Source: PALSA-1004 sp963829085 (GTDB taxonomy: Bacteria > Pseudomonadota > Gammaproteobacteria > Burkholderiales > SG8-41). From it: a stretch of 64,000 nucleotides of DNA. A model generated the notes under the pieces. That model searched no databases. It was given only the letters and a program-made list of their open reading frames with translations, and was not told the DNA's origin. Shown here one piece after another: positions 27,127 through 36,280 of the stretch. Numbering within the stretch: position 1 is the first letter of the stretch; each line of letters opens with the position of its first letter. The DNA lies in NCBI GenBank assembly GCA_963829085.1, contig CAWHHJ010000016.1:124001-188000 (forward strand), written 5' to 3'. Position numbers and translations under genes: made by a program.

Positions 27127-27732
27127 TTAGTTGACCTCTGCCTTGCTATTTACTGGCAGATCGTCCCGCGGATCTGCGTTCGTCGGACTGTCGGAACGAC
27201 GGCGGGCTGGGGGAACTGATTTTACCGCTCCCGCAGTATCTCCAGATGTGACTTTTGCAACGTCGGGACGCACATTCTCCGTGGACGCAGGCGTCTTAAC
27301 TTCAGGTTTCGCAGGTGGAGGACGTCTTATGTACGTCTCCTGTATGGACCCACTCAGCATTTCTATCGTTTGCCCGACCTTGACGTCGACGCTGCGTCCG
27401 CTTTCCGGAACGCGCACCAGCACGCTATTGTCACTCGTGGCCACCTTGGCCTCAAGATCGCTTGTCTGCTGCTCGGTGACTGCGCGATTGTTCACCCAGA
27501 TCGTGTTCTTACCGTCACTGCGTCGGATCACGCCGCTCACGCTAACGTTCTGTGGCAGGCGCGCCGGCGGCGGCTCATTGCTCGGTTCAATTTCGACACG
27601 CACGTTCTGCTTACGGGCGACGTCGAGTGTATTACGCTGCGCCGGGGTAAAAAACATGCGTCCGAGCTCCGCAGCAGACGCCACGCAAGCTGCTAATCCA
27701 AATACCGATATTGCGACAACGCGGGCAATCAT
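27127..27732 (-). CDS. MshK/PilP-like pilus assembly protein
   Basis: A 201-residue exported protein. A signal peptide (MIARVVAISVFGLAACVASA) precedes 'LGRMFFTPAQRNTLDVARKQ'. The central part 'VSGVIRRSDGKNTIWVNNRA' is the feature shared by MshK and PilP-like proteins that connect the inner-membrane platform to the secretin. The C-terminal third is Pro/Lys-rich and probably disordered. Its start overlaps mshJ by four bases, and the prepilin genes follow. Confidence 0.75.
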   Translation of the reverse strand: MIARVVAISVFGLAACVASAAELGRMFFTPAQRNTLDVARKQNVRVEIEPSNEPPPARLPQNVSVSGVIRRSDGKNTIWVNNRAVTEQQTSDLEAKVATSDNSVLVRVPESGRSVDVKVGQTIEMLSGSIQETYIRRPPPAKPEVKTPASTENVRPDVAKVTSGDTAGAVKSVPPARRRSDSPTNADPRDDLPVNSKAEVN

Positions 27733-28346
27733 GATTTCTTGTCACCTGCGCTAAGCGGCTTCAGCGTGATCCATGCAATGTCGCATTCCGCGCGCAGATT
27801 CGCCTGCAGGTTTACCCGTACGCCATTACTGCTTTCGAGCCGCTCCATGCTGCACTGATCGACGGAAAAGAATCCGGCCTGCTGCGTGGCGAGCGCGCGA
27901 AAGAAGCGCAGCAGGTCCGCCTCGTGCAATAGCTGAAAGTTAAGCCGCATGACAGACTGATGCACGCCGAGCTGCCCGGCATCGAGTTCGCCTGCATACG
28001 GGTATGTCTGCTGGGCGCCGATGTTGTACTGGATGCCGTAGAGTTGCGCTTGCTGGTTTGATTGGCGCAAACCCTCGAGCCAGTTCAGCCGCTGTTCCTC
28101 GCCGACAAAACCGAGGCGTTCCAAGGACTGATACGAACCGAGATGGCGGACGATGAGTTGCTTTTCGTCACCGGATTTCTGCAGTCGCGTCCTCGCCTCG
28201 CGGAGCTGGCTTTGTTGTTGCGCGAGAGAACGCTTCGCCGTCGTTAGCGATTGGTCGAGCTGATAAATAATCCCGGCCGCTAAGCCTATAACGAGGATCA
28301 GCACAATGAGCGGCGTTTGCAGCGCGCGCAGTTCTAGAGCGTTCAT
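27729..28346 (-). CDS. mshJ: MshJ/PilO-like inner-membrane pilus assembly protein
   Basis: A 205-residue protein: short cytoplasmic N-terminus, one TM helix (LIVLILVIGLAAGIIYQL), a coiled-coil (about 30-65, 'TTAKRSLAQQQSQLREARTR') and a small alpha/beta domain. This is the PilO/GspM/MshJ architecture of the alignment subcomplex. It overlaps the PilMN-like gene upstream and mshK downstream by four bases each, indicating translational coupling. Confidence 0.8.
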   Translation of the reverse strand: MNALELRALQTPLIVLILVIGLAAGIIYQLDQSLTTAKRSLAQQQSQLREARTRLQKSGDEKQLIVRHLGSYQSLERLGFVGEEQRLNWLEGLRQSNQQAQLYGIQYNIGAQQTYPYAGELDAGQLGVHQSVMRLNFQLLHEADLLRFFRALATQQAGFFSVDQCSMERLESSNGVRVNLQANLRAECDIAWITLKPLSAGDKKS

Positions 28347-29905
28347 GCTGTCGGCTTGATGATTATCACGACACTGAACTCGGCCTTGACCGATTGTTCA
28401 TGACTTTCGAGAGTGTTGCCCGAAAGCGTAAGACTTGGGCTGATGTTGAGCGGCAGCTTGACGATCTTTACTTCGGCAACCGCGGGCTGCTGCGACAAGC
28501 TGGTGGCGAACTGGTTGATGGCGTCGATCGCAGCACGATAGTCTCCCCGAAACGGACGTACTTCGCCCTGCACAAGACCGCTTTGTTTGCGCGCGCTCCC
28601 TGCGAGCGGTGCGACAGCTCGTGAGGCGTCCGGCGTCGGCTTCGCATCACCCCCGGTCTCCACTTCTGTCGTGGCGTACTTCCAAGTGAACCTTTTCATC
28701 ACGATTGACGGATTGCTGTCGAGTGCCTGGCTTACGACCTCCATCATCAACTCGGGCGAACGTATCGTTTTTCCAATTCTCTGCGACACTTCAACTGCGC
28801 GCCGCAGATTGTCGGGTGTGGTCGGCGCCGCAGGGAATTGGCGCGTTGCTGCCTGATACTTTTCCTGGAGATCAACGGTTTGACGGCGCGCGATTTCAGT
28901 CTCAGAGTGCGTATCGAATATCTGATAAAGACTGAGTGCGCACCAGACCAGCGCCGCGAGCGCACTAACACCCGCCAGCGCATGGATGCCGCGGCGCAGC
29001 TGATGCTGCCGGTAGCCCAGCGTTACATTTGCGGGAGCGAGATTGTTCTCGGGTGACTGCAAGCCGAGTAGATGCAAATAGAATGCGTCCGGCGATGAGT
29101 CGAGCGACGGACCTGAAATCCCGAGCGTATCCACGATCTCCCGTCGCCCTACATGGCGGCAATCGATATTAGGATTGTCACGCACGACGGCCTGCATAAG
29201 TGCGGTGAGCGAGTCATCTTGATCGACGATGAGCACCGAGAGCTGTTCATCGAGCGTCATCACGCGCAGCGCGTGCAGATATAAGCGCGTGTTCGAAATT
29301 TCTTCTGCGTAAATCTTATCCGCGTGCCCTTCGCCGCTGTCGATACGGGCAAGGCGACTGAGGCGCAACTGCTGATCGCGGAAAAAGGTAAGGCGCAGAC
29401 CTGCCCCGTGTTTAGAGACCACGAGCAGGTTGGGTTGTTTAAGCTTGAGTTTTTCTACCAACCCAACAGTCACCGTGGGCAGCAGGTAAACCCCGGCGAC
29501 GGGATACTCTCGTTCGGTAACCGCCTGCAGCCACGCTGCAACGAGTTCCGGATTTGTGAGGGCGCAGAATAAGTACCGGTCGTCCCGTCGCTTTCCTTCA
29601 TCGCGTCCCTGCAGACGCGCACTACAGTACGGTGTATTCCGATAATGCTGTTTTAGTTTCCGCGTCAGCATTTCTGTGCGGTCGCTTCCGAAACTATGCG
29701 GCAGCGATTCAAACCGGTAGTCTTCCTCGACCGCATCGACGAGCATATGCACGGGTGCATGAGATGTGCGCGCGAGGTACTCTTTAAACTCGGCAAGTCC
29801 GTGATCGTCGTTATCGAAAGACGTGCACGGGCCGAGCCTGACCCCTACCCAACGCGCTGCCGTGATATGACTGGCGGAGACTGAAATCAGTACTTTGTCT
29901 GCCAT
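28343..29905 (-). CDS. mshI: MshI-like fused PilM/PilN-type pilus assembly protein
   Basis: A 520-residue protein. The N-terminal ~300 residues are an actin-like (PilM/GspL-cyto) domain: 'ADKVLISVSASHITAARWVG', 'DDRYLFCALTNPELV', and 'NLLVVSKHGAGLRLTFF'. One TM helix near residue 325 (GVSALAALVWCALSLYQIF) leads to a coiled-coil and a PilN-like periplasmic domain ending 'VKAEFSVVIIIKPTA'. PilM and PilN functions are thus on one chain, as in GspL and MshI. It lies between mshG and mshJ. Confidence 0.8.
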   Translation of the reverse strand: MADKVLISVSASHITAARWVGVRLGPCTSFDNDDHGLAEFKEYLARTSHAPVHMLVDAVEEDYRFESLPHSFGSDRTEMLTRKLKQHYRNTPYCSARLQGRDEGKRRDDRYLFCALTNPELVAAWLQAVTEREYPVAGVYLLPTVTVGLVEKLKLKQPNLLVVSKHGAGLRLTFFRDQQLRLSRLARIDSGEGHADKIYAEEISNTRLYLHALRVMTLDEQLSVLIVDQDDSLTALMQAVVRDNPNIDCRHVGRREIVDTLGISGPSLDSSPDAFYLHLLGLQSPENNLAPANVTLGYRQHQLRRGIHALAGVSALAALVWCALSLYQIFDTHSETEIARRQTVDLQEKYQAATRQFPAAPTTPDNLRRAVEVSQRIGKTIRSPELMMEVVSQALDSNPSIVMKRFTWKYATTEVETGGDAKPTPDASRAVAPLAGSARKQSGLVQGEVRPFRGDYRAAIDAINQFATSLSQQPAVAEVKIVKLPLNISPSLTLSGNTLESHEQSVKAEFSVVIIIKPTA

Positions 29906-29941
29906 GTATATCTCAGTGTTCCTTGGCCTGAAGGCACGGAA

Positions 29942-31150
29942 CTAGAATTTGATCTTCCCCAGAATATCATAGACGGGTCCAAGGACTGACCACATGATGA
30001 AAGCCATGATACCGCCGAGAACCACGGTCAGCACAGGGCCTATCATCGCCATGCCTTTATCTACCGATTCCTTGACGTCCCGATTGTAAAAATAAGTCAC
30101 ATTCAGCAGCGCAGTATCCAGTGCGCCGGTTGCTTCTCCAACGCGCAGCATGCGTATCACCAGCGGTGGAAATATGCCTAAGTTCTGGAAGGTCTCAGTC
30201 AGGCTGTCGCCGGCAGTAATCTGTGCACCGGCCCGCATGAGGCCGTCCGCGATCACACGGTTACCGACGATTTCTTCCGACGTCTTGATCGCTTCCAGGA
30301 TGGTGATTCCGGACTGATACATCAATGCGAAGAAATTCGTGAATCTCGACATGATAATTTTTTGCATGATGGGCCCGACTACCGGCACGTGCAGCTTCGT
30401 ATAGTCCCAGAGGTAGCGCGCTTTCGGCCTCTTTCGCACCATCACGACGAGGCTGACGACTATGACAACCGGAATACCGAATATGAACGGCCAGTAATCG
30501 ACGACTGCCTTTGACACGAATATCAACGATCGCGTCTGCAGCGGCAGCGCAATGCCCATTGCTTTGAGTAATTGCGTAACCTGCGGAACGAGGTAGATCA
30601 ACATGAAAAGCAGGACAGCGAAGACGACCACCATCACGAATGCGGGATACATCAAGAGCCGCTTCGTTTGCGATGCCAGCTCGTCTTCCCATTTAAGCGT
30701 CGTGCCCAGATTCGCGAATACGTCTGTAAGCCTTCCGGCTTGCTCGCCGGCCCGAATCAGGCTCACGAATACGTTGTCGAATACGTAACTGTGCTGCGAC
30801 ATCGCCTGCGACAGCACCCGGCCGCCTTCCATGTCTTCGATCAGCGTCGCAAGTATTTCGCGAAAGCGCGGGTTCTCGATGGAGTCTCGCAGGTCGCGTA
30901 TGCCTTCGAGCAAGGGAATTCCCGAGCGCGTTATCTGCTCCATGTCGAAGCAGAATGTAATCAAATCGCGGCGCGTAATCTTGCCGGCGGCACCAAATCC
31001 GCTCGCACTTTTCGCGACCTCGCGAAAAGTAATCATGTCCAATCCCATGCGGCGAAGCCGCAACTCGAGATCTACTTCGTTTACCGCATCCAGCGCGCCG
31101 CGCGCGGGCCGGCCGGTTTTGTCGACGGCTTTATATTGAAATGAGGGCAC
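29942..31150 (-). CDS. mshG: MSHA/type II secretion inner-membrane platform protein MshG (PilC/GspF family)
   Basis: A 402-residue protein with two tandem GspF domains, each ending in TM helices: 'FVMVVVFAVLLFMLIYLVPQ' (about 170-190) and a C-terminal 'VLGGIMAFIMWSVLGPVYDI'. Conserved stretches 'QITRSGIPLLEGIRDLRD' and 'LMYQSGITILEAI' are typical. It is the membrane platform rotated by the ATPase. It follows mshE by 67 bp in the same direction. Confidence 0.93.
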   Translation of the reverse strand: MPSFQYKAVDKTGRPARGALDAVNEVDLELRLRRMGLDMITFREVAKSASGFGAAGKITRRDLITFCFDMEQITRSGIPLLEGIRDLRDSIENPRFREILATLIEDMEGGRVLSQAMSQHSYVFDNVFVSLIRAGEQAGRLTDVFANLGTTLKWEDELASQTKRLLMYPAFVMVVVFAVLLFMLIYLVPQVTQLLKAMGIALPLQTRSLIFVSKAVVDYWPFIFGIPVVIVVSLVVMVRKRPKARYLWDYTKLHVPVVGPIMQKIIMSRFTNFFALMYQSGITILEAIKTSEEIVGNRVIADGLMRAGAQITAGDSLTETFQNLGIFPPLVIRMLRVGEATGALDTALLNVTYFYNRDVKESVDKGMAMIGPVLTVVLGGIMAFIMWSVLGPVYDILGKIKF

Positions 31151-31217
31151 GGCAGTCAGATCGAATGACGACGCAAGCCCGGCGCAGCAAGCTCGAGCGC
31201 TTTTGTATTAGAGGAGG

Positions 31218-32921
31218 TCACGCGAAACGGCCCGTGAGATCTACAGAACGCGACACCTCTGCAATACTCGTAGTACCGTTGAGCACGAGCGCAACGCCTT
31301 CTTCTGCGAGCGGCCGGAAATTGCGCGCCAGTGCAGCGGCACGCAGTTCCTTCGCCGTTGCCCGGCGCGCAACGAGCTCGTCGAGCTCGCTGTCCATTAC
31401 CAGCAGCTCCATTACGGATGAGCGGCCCTTGTAGCCCTTGTTGTTGCATTTGCCGCAGCCGGTCGGTCGATAGACATGGCTTACGCCGTCCGAAGCTGAA
31501 CCGAGAATCTTGCGCTCATCCGCGGTGGGCGTATACGCTTCACGGCAATGCGTGCAGAGTACCCTCACCAGCCGCTGCGCGATCACTCCGATGATGTTGC
31601 CGGCCATGATGTCGGGTTGAATACCGATGTCGAGCAAGCGGGGAAACGCACCGAGCGCCGAGTTCGAGTGCAAGGTCGAAAAAACCTGATGACCGGTCAT
31701 GGCCGCACGAAATGCCATCTCGGCAGTATCGCGATCGCGGATTTCGCCGACGAGAATGATGTCCGGGTCCTGGCGCATCATTGATCGTATACCGTTCGCG
31801 AAATCCATCCGAACGGCGTCATTGACCGACGTTTGTCGCATGAGGGTCAGCGGGTATTCAACTGGATCCTCGAGAGTCATGATGTTGACGGTCTCGTCAT
31901 TCACCTGGGATAACAATGAATACAGGGTTGTAGTTTTGCCGCTGCCCGTTGGACCGGTGACGATGAGAATCCCTTCGGGACGTGCAAGAATGAGATTCAG
32001 ACGGACCAGCGTCGGTCCAGGCAGGTTCATGCGGTCCAGACTGATGATCGATTTCTCGCGGTCGAGAATCCGCAACACGATATTCTCGCCGTGAATCGTT
32101 GGATGCGTCGACACGCGAAAATCGATCGGCCTGCCATTCAACGTGAGGGAGAGTCGGCCGTCCTGAGGCGCGCGCGTCTCAGCGATGTTCATATCGCTGA
32201 TAACTTTGATACGCACTGTAATGCCCGGCAGATATGTTTTGTGCAGGCTCCGCACCGTCTCGAGGACGCCGTCTATACGGTATCGTATCCGCAGAAATGC
32301 ATACTCGGGCTCAAAGTGAATGTCCGATGCGCCCCGTTTTACCGCGTCGACCAATAAAGCGTTGACCAGCCGGACCATCGGCTGCGTATATTCATCGCCC
32401 GCTACGCCGAGACTCTGATAGTCGATCTCTCCAGTCTCGATTTCCTGCAGAATGCCATCGACCGAAAGCTCATGGCCGTAGAACTGGTCGATGTAGTCCT
32501 CGAGTTGCGCTTCACCGGCAAGCTGGCTCTTGATCTCAACGTTGGGCCCAAGCGTTGCACGCAACTGGTCCAGCGCAACGACGTTGAATATCTCAGTGGT
32601 TGCAATGCTGAGCTGGCGTTCTTCCGCGTCGTACGCGAGCGGAAGCAGGCGGTGACGGCGCGCGAAATCCTGCGGAATCAGCTTCAGCGCTTCGGGATCC
32701 GCGACGACCTGCGCAAGGTCGATCGATTCCTGGCCGACCGTGCGCGCCATGATGTCGCGTATGGCCGCTTCGGTGATGAATCCGAGGCGCACAAGCTGGC
32801 GGCCGATCGGAATATTGTTCTGCTTCTGCTCGGCGAGCGCGATGCCAAGCTGGTCGGGCGTGATGAGCCCCTGCTGAACTACCAGTTCGCCTAGACGCAG
32901 TTTTTTGCGCTGTTCAGCCAT
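31218..32921 (-). CDS. mshE: Pilus assembly ATPase MshE with N-terminal c-di-GMP-binding-type domain
   Basis: A 567-residue GspE/PilB ATPase. The N-terminal MshEN domain has tandem motifs 'RLGELVVQQGLITPDQLGIA' (residues 10-29) and 'IGRQLVRLGFITEAAIRDIM'. The first fits the c-di-GMP-binding consensus RLGxxLVxxGLIxxxxL well; the second is looser. The ATPase core has Walker A 'GPTGSGKTTTLYSLL', Asp box 'TLEDPVEYPL', Walker B 'DPDIILVGEIRDRDTA' and His box 'GHQVFSTLHSNSA'. A zinc-binding C-x2-C pair ('CTHCREAY', 'CGKCNNKGYKGR') is present. It powers pilus extension. Binding of c-di-GMP is inferred from the motif. Confidence 0.95.
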   Translation of the reverse strand: MAEQRKKLRLGELVVQQGLITPDQLGIALAEQKQNNIPIGRQLVRLGFITEAAIRDIMARTVGQESIDLAQVVADPEALKLIPQDFARRHRLLPLAYDAEERQLSIATTEIFNVVALDQLRATLGPNVEIKSQLAGEAQLEDYIDQFYGHELSVDGILQEIETGEIDYQSLGVAGDEYTQPMVRLVNALLVDAVKRGASDIHFEPEYAFLRIRYRIDGVLETVRSLHKTYLPGITVRIKVISDMNIAETRAPQDGRLSLTLNGRPIDFRVSTHPTIHGENIVLRILDREKSIISLDRMNLPGPTLVRLNLILARPEGILIVTGPTGSGKTTTLYSLLSQVNDETVNIMTLEDPVEYPLTLMRQTSVNDAVRMDFANGIRSMMRQDPDIILVGEIRDRDTAEMAFRAAMTGHQVFSTLHSNSALGAFPRLLDIGIQPDIMAGNIIGVIAQRLVRVLCTHCREAYTPTADERKILGSASDGVSHVYRPTGCGKCNNKGYKGRSSVMELLVMDSELDELVARRATAKELRAAALARNFRPLAEEGVALVLNGTTSIAEVSRSVDLTGRFA

Positions 32922-32988
32922 TAGGATTCATTCGGTACGTACGCCGCATGGCACATCATGCAGAATTCGGTGCGCGCAAAGGCGGGGC

Positions 32989-34317
32989 TTACTGAACAAG
33001 TCTCTCGAGCTTCGCCACACGCTCTTGAGCTGCATCAGTGCTGAAGTTGGCGCGGCCCTTGGCTGCAGCAAGCTGCACTGCGCTACGGTAAAAGCCCAGT
33101 GCGGGTTTCGATTGCCCTATATGCTCCAGCGCCACGGCCAGGTTATAGGCGTAGTCGGGATTATCCGGCTGAAGATGATGTGCCTGGAAAAATGATTGCT
33201 GTGCGTCGGGCCAGCGATTCTGATCGACATAAGTGTTGCCGAGCGTAAAGTGCAGATAAGCGGCTGAAGGATCACGAGCGATCAATTGTTTTACGCGTGT
33301 TTCCGAAGACGATGGATCGGCGCGTCCTATGATGCCGATCAAGCCGGCCTGAGCAAGTGCATTGCCGGGTTCCAGTTCCAGTATCTTTAAATAGTGTTTC
33401 ATTGCCGCATCAGAGTCGCCCTGGCGCATGGCAATTGCCGCAAGGCCGATCAGTGCATCTACGTTACCCGGGTCGCTCTTATTGAGCTGGTTGTACAGGC
33501 GCTGAGACGATTCAAGATTGCCGCTGTTGAGCGAGCTGTATGCTTCCGCTAATACAGGATTCAACGCGGGTGCAGCGCTTGCCGCAGTGATTTTTATAAC
33601 GTCCTGTTGCGGTACCGGACGAGCTACGGCACTGCGTCCAGCCGGCGGCTGGGCGCTTGCCGGTGGCGGCTCAGCCGCTGCAACAGGCGCGGGACCTGCT
33701 CGCGGCTTGTCCGCGGCCGGAACTTCCTGAAGCGGTGGAATTAGCGAAGACGTGAGCGGCGGTGATTGTGTTGGCGCCGGTGCGGCCGGAACGGGAGCAA
33801 CTGTCGACGCTGTAAGCGGAGGCGGACTGGTCGCAGGACTCACCATGCTCTGCGTTAGGGGCGGCGGTTGTTTCGCAAAGAGCCCCGGGTTGCTGATCTG
33901 CAGATAGACATAGCTCCCGTACCCGATCATGAACAGCGTGACCAGGGTTCCGATTGCCAGCAGCGGATGATCGCGCAAGTAAACGCCGATATTGCTGCCA
34001 CTTTCCCGCTGCTCGGCGCGTATCACTGCGGCGGCTTGCGCGGACTCGCGAGGTGTCGCAGGACCGGCTGCAGCGGGCTTGCGTGGAGGGGGAGTTACAG
34101 GCGGCGTTGCACGCGGCGGCGGTGCAGAGGGAGGACCGGGGCGAATCGCCGATTCCCCTGTGATCGGCTCGAGCATAAGTTCCGATTTCGATGCGCTCGC
34201 GCCCGCCGCTACAGGTGCAGTTGTGGAGACGCCTGGAGCTGGCGCTGTGTCAGGTGTTTTGCTGCTGTCTCCCCGATCCTTGGCGGCCTTTTCCAAGGCC
34301 TTCATGAGGAGACTCAT
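32989..34317 (-). CDS. mshN: MshN-like TPR protein of the pilus machine
   Basis: A 442-residue bitopic protein. A cytoplasmic Pro/Ala-rich N-terminus is followed by one TM helix (about 119-140, LLAIGTLVTLFMIGYGSYVY), a long Pro/Ala-rich periplasmic linker (about 145-255), then TPR repeats ('YSSLNSGNLESSQRLYNQ', 'MKHYLKILELEPGNALAQA', 'AYNLAVALEHIGQSKPAL'). This is the MshN layout. Its start overlaps the mshL stop (ATGA), and mshE follows by 67 bp. Confidence 0.85.
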   Translation of the reverse strand: MSLLMKALEKAAKDRGDSSKTPDTAPAPGVSTTAPVAAGASASKSELMLEPITGESAIRPGPPSAPPPRATPPVTPPPRKPAAAGPATPRESAQAAAVIRAEQRESGSNIGVYLRDHPLLAIGTLVTLFMIGYGSYVYLQISNPGLFAKQPPPLTQSMVSPATSPPPLTASTVAPVPAAPAPTQSPPLTSSLIPPLQEVPAADKPRAGPAPVAAAEPPPASAQPPAGRSAVARPVPQQDVIKITAASAAPALNPVLAEAYSSLNSGNLESSQRLYNQLNKSDPGNVDALIGLAAIAMRQGDSDAAMKHYLKILELEPGNALAQAGLIGIIGRADPSSSETRVKQLIARDPSAAYLHFTLGNTYVDQNRWPDAQQSFFQAHHLQPDNPDYAYNLAVALEHIGQSKPALGFYRSAVQLAAAKGRANFSTDAAQERVAKLERLVQ

Positions 34318-36236
34318 CTCGGCACCGTCACCGATTCTCCTGGAACATTTGCGGTCGGCGTCTCTGTCTGCTTGGGAAGCATGCGCTGGAAGAGTTTCAA
34401 CTCGTCGCTATCAAGCGATGGATTTGTGATGACCGTTGGACGCAGAAATATCACGAGCTCGGACTTGATGACAGAATCGTTGCGTGCGCTGAATAGTTCA
34501 CTAAGGAAGCCTGTGAAATTGGGGTTGCCCGCGCCGGGTATGGCACTCCGCAGGTATTGCGAATTGTCCTGCATCAATCCGCCAAGAACGGCCGTCTGAC
34601 CGCTGATGAGTTGCAGCACAGACTCCATTTCCCGCGTCTGGATCTGCGGTACCGGACTGGTGACACCCGCTAGCGCGAGCGCCGGATTCGGGTCATTGAT
34701 GAAGCTCAGGACGCGCGAAATGGTTGGCCGCACGCTCAACGTCACTTGACCATTCGAATTGATCTGCGGCGTCAGACTCATCACGACGCCGACTGGAACC
34801 GTTTCGGCAGTGGTGGTGAATGTAGCTTGCTGTGCTGTAGAGGTGCTGCCGCTCAACACGATCGCCGGCTGAGCTTGCAAGTGAAAATATACGAGGTTAT
34901 CGACGACCTTCAACAAAGCAGTTTGGTTGTTGAGCGCCATCAACTTCGGACTCGACAAGACGCGCGTGTTGCCAAACTGGTTGAGCAATTTAACGGTCGC
35001 CGCAATGTTGCCTACGCTCGAGGTAGGATTCGTATAGCCAACAGTCAGGCTACCCGGAAAAACCGTTGGATTAGTCGCGGTGCCTGTGATGGTACCAAGC
35101 AATGATTGCGTCAGATTGATGCCACCGCTGACAGCGAGTCGGCTCCAGTCTATGCCTCCTTGATACGCGTCCGATAAGGTAACTTCGGCGATCGTCGCTT
35201 CAATCAGCACTTGGCGCTGCGCCATCTGTGTGATGCTGTCGATGTGCTGTTGAACGAGTGCATGCTGCTTTTCCGTTGCAAACACGCTTATCGTGCCGGT
35301 CACGGGGTTGACGATGATATCCTCGCGCACGTCACCAGCGACAGGAAGCGGTGTCGTTTGCCCGCCGAAAACGCTGCTGAATAGTTGCGGTGCCGCCTGA
35401 CCTGCCCGCGCGACGGCTTCGGCCTGCTGCAATCGTTCTTCCCTTGCAGCGCGTTGCGATTCAGCGCGTTCAGCGCGCTGCTCGGAGCTGACGCTCTGAT
35501 TGCGTGTAGATACCAGAATGGCGCGAATGTTATCGCGCATGGAATCCCAAAAGTTATTGTTCGAGACCGTTTTGACGATGGTGCTCGATGCGTTCGCCTG
35601 TCCCGCAGAGCCTGTTCCGCCGCCGGCGCCTGGCGTCGCGCCCGAAGTGGAACTCGTTCCGGCGCCACCAATCTGGCCCGATACGCCGATCGTTGATGTC
35701 GTCTCGCGGGTCATATTCACGTAGTTCACTTTGTACGTCTTCATATAGGCCGTATCGGGCGACACGATTATGGTGTTCGCCTCGAGCTTGTAACGCATGT
35801 TCACCTGCTTGCTGACACGATCGAGGATCGCCGGCAACGTTTCGTTGATCGCATTCAAACTCACGACGCCTTGCAGGCCAGGATGTATGTCGATGTTCTG
35901 TTTTGTGTCGCGCGCGACTGCCAGCAGCAGCTCCTTCACGGGAACCTCATTAACGACGACGCTATAGGTGGGCGCTTTGGTTGTCGGTTTCGGTGGAGGC
36001 ACCATGTCGCTAACACGCGCCGGTGGCGGCACGTCGGCTATCGCGGGTCTCGGCGATGGCGTCGTGATATGGCCCTCGGATTGAGGCAGCACTGAGCGCT
36101 GGTAACAGCCGCTCAGTGAGAGCGCGGTAAGGGCGCACAAGAACACCGAGCAAAGATGCGGCCTGCGTGCGTAGTCCGCCGATGTGGTCGGTCCGCCAGC
36201 TACGACTTCAAGTGCCCGATGCGCTTTTGCAACCAT
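34314..36236 (-). CDS. mshL: MSHA-type secretin MshL
   Basis: Outer-membrane secretin, about 640 residues from the ATG at 36236. That start has a strong Shine-Dalgarno, GAGGGAGG with short spacing; the frame extends to 36284. A signal peptide ends in a lipobox 'LSLSGC', so it is probably a lipoprotein. Next come a short N domain ('LLLAVARDTKQNIDIHPG'), a Gly/Ser/Ala-rich insert (near residue 215), then the secretin domain with 'RQVLIEATIAEVTL', 'TRVLSSPKLMALNNQTALL' and 'GQTAVLGGLMQDN'. It forms the pore for the pilus. Confidence 0.92.
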   Translation of the reverse strand: MVAKAHRALEVVAGGPTTSADYARRPHLCSVFLCALTALSLSGCYQRSVLPQSEGHITTPSPRPAIADVPPPARVSDMVPPPKPTTKAPTYSVVVNEVPVKELLLAVARDTKQNIDIHPGLQGVVSLNAINETLPAILDRVSKQVNMRYKLEANTIIVSPDTAYMKTYKVNYVNMTRETTSTIGVSGQIGGAGTSSTSGATPGAGGGTGSAGQANASSTIVKTVSNNNFWDSMRDNIRAILVSTRNQSVSSEQRAERAESQRAAREERLQQAEAVARAGQAAPQLFSSVFGGQTTPLPVAGDVREDIIVNPVTGTISVFATEKQHALVQQHIDSITQMAQRQVLIEATIAEVTLSDAYQGGIDWSRLAVSGGINLTQSLLGTITGTATNPTVFPGSLTVGYTNPTSSVGNIAATVKLLNQFGNTRVLSSPKLMALNNQTALLKVVDNLVYFHLQAQPAIVLSGSTSTAQQATFTTTAETVPVGVVMSLTPQINSNGQVTLSVRPTISRVLSFINDPNPALALAGVTSPVPQIQTREMESVLQLISGQTAVLGGLMQDNSQYLRSAIPGAGNPNFTGFLSELFSARNDSVIKSELVIFLRPTVITNPSLDSDELKLFQRMLPKQTETPTANVPGESVTVPR

Positions 36237-36280
36237 GACGCCTCCCTCATATGCCCGAGCACGGGTTACGCGCCTCGCTC

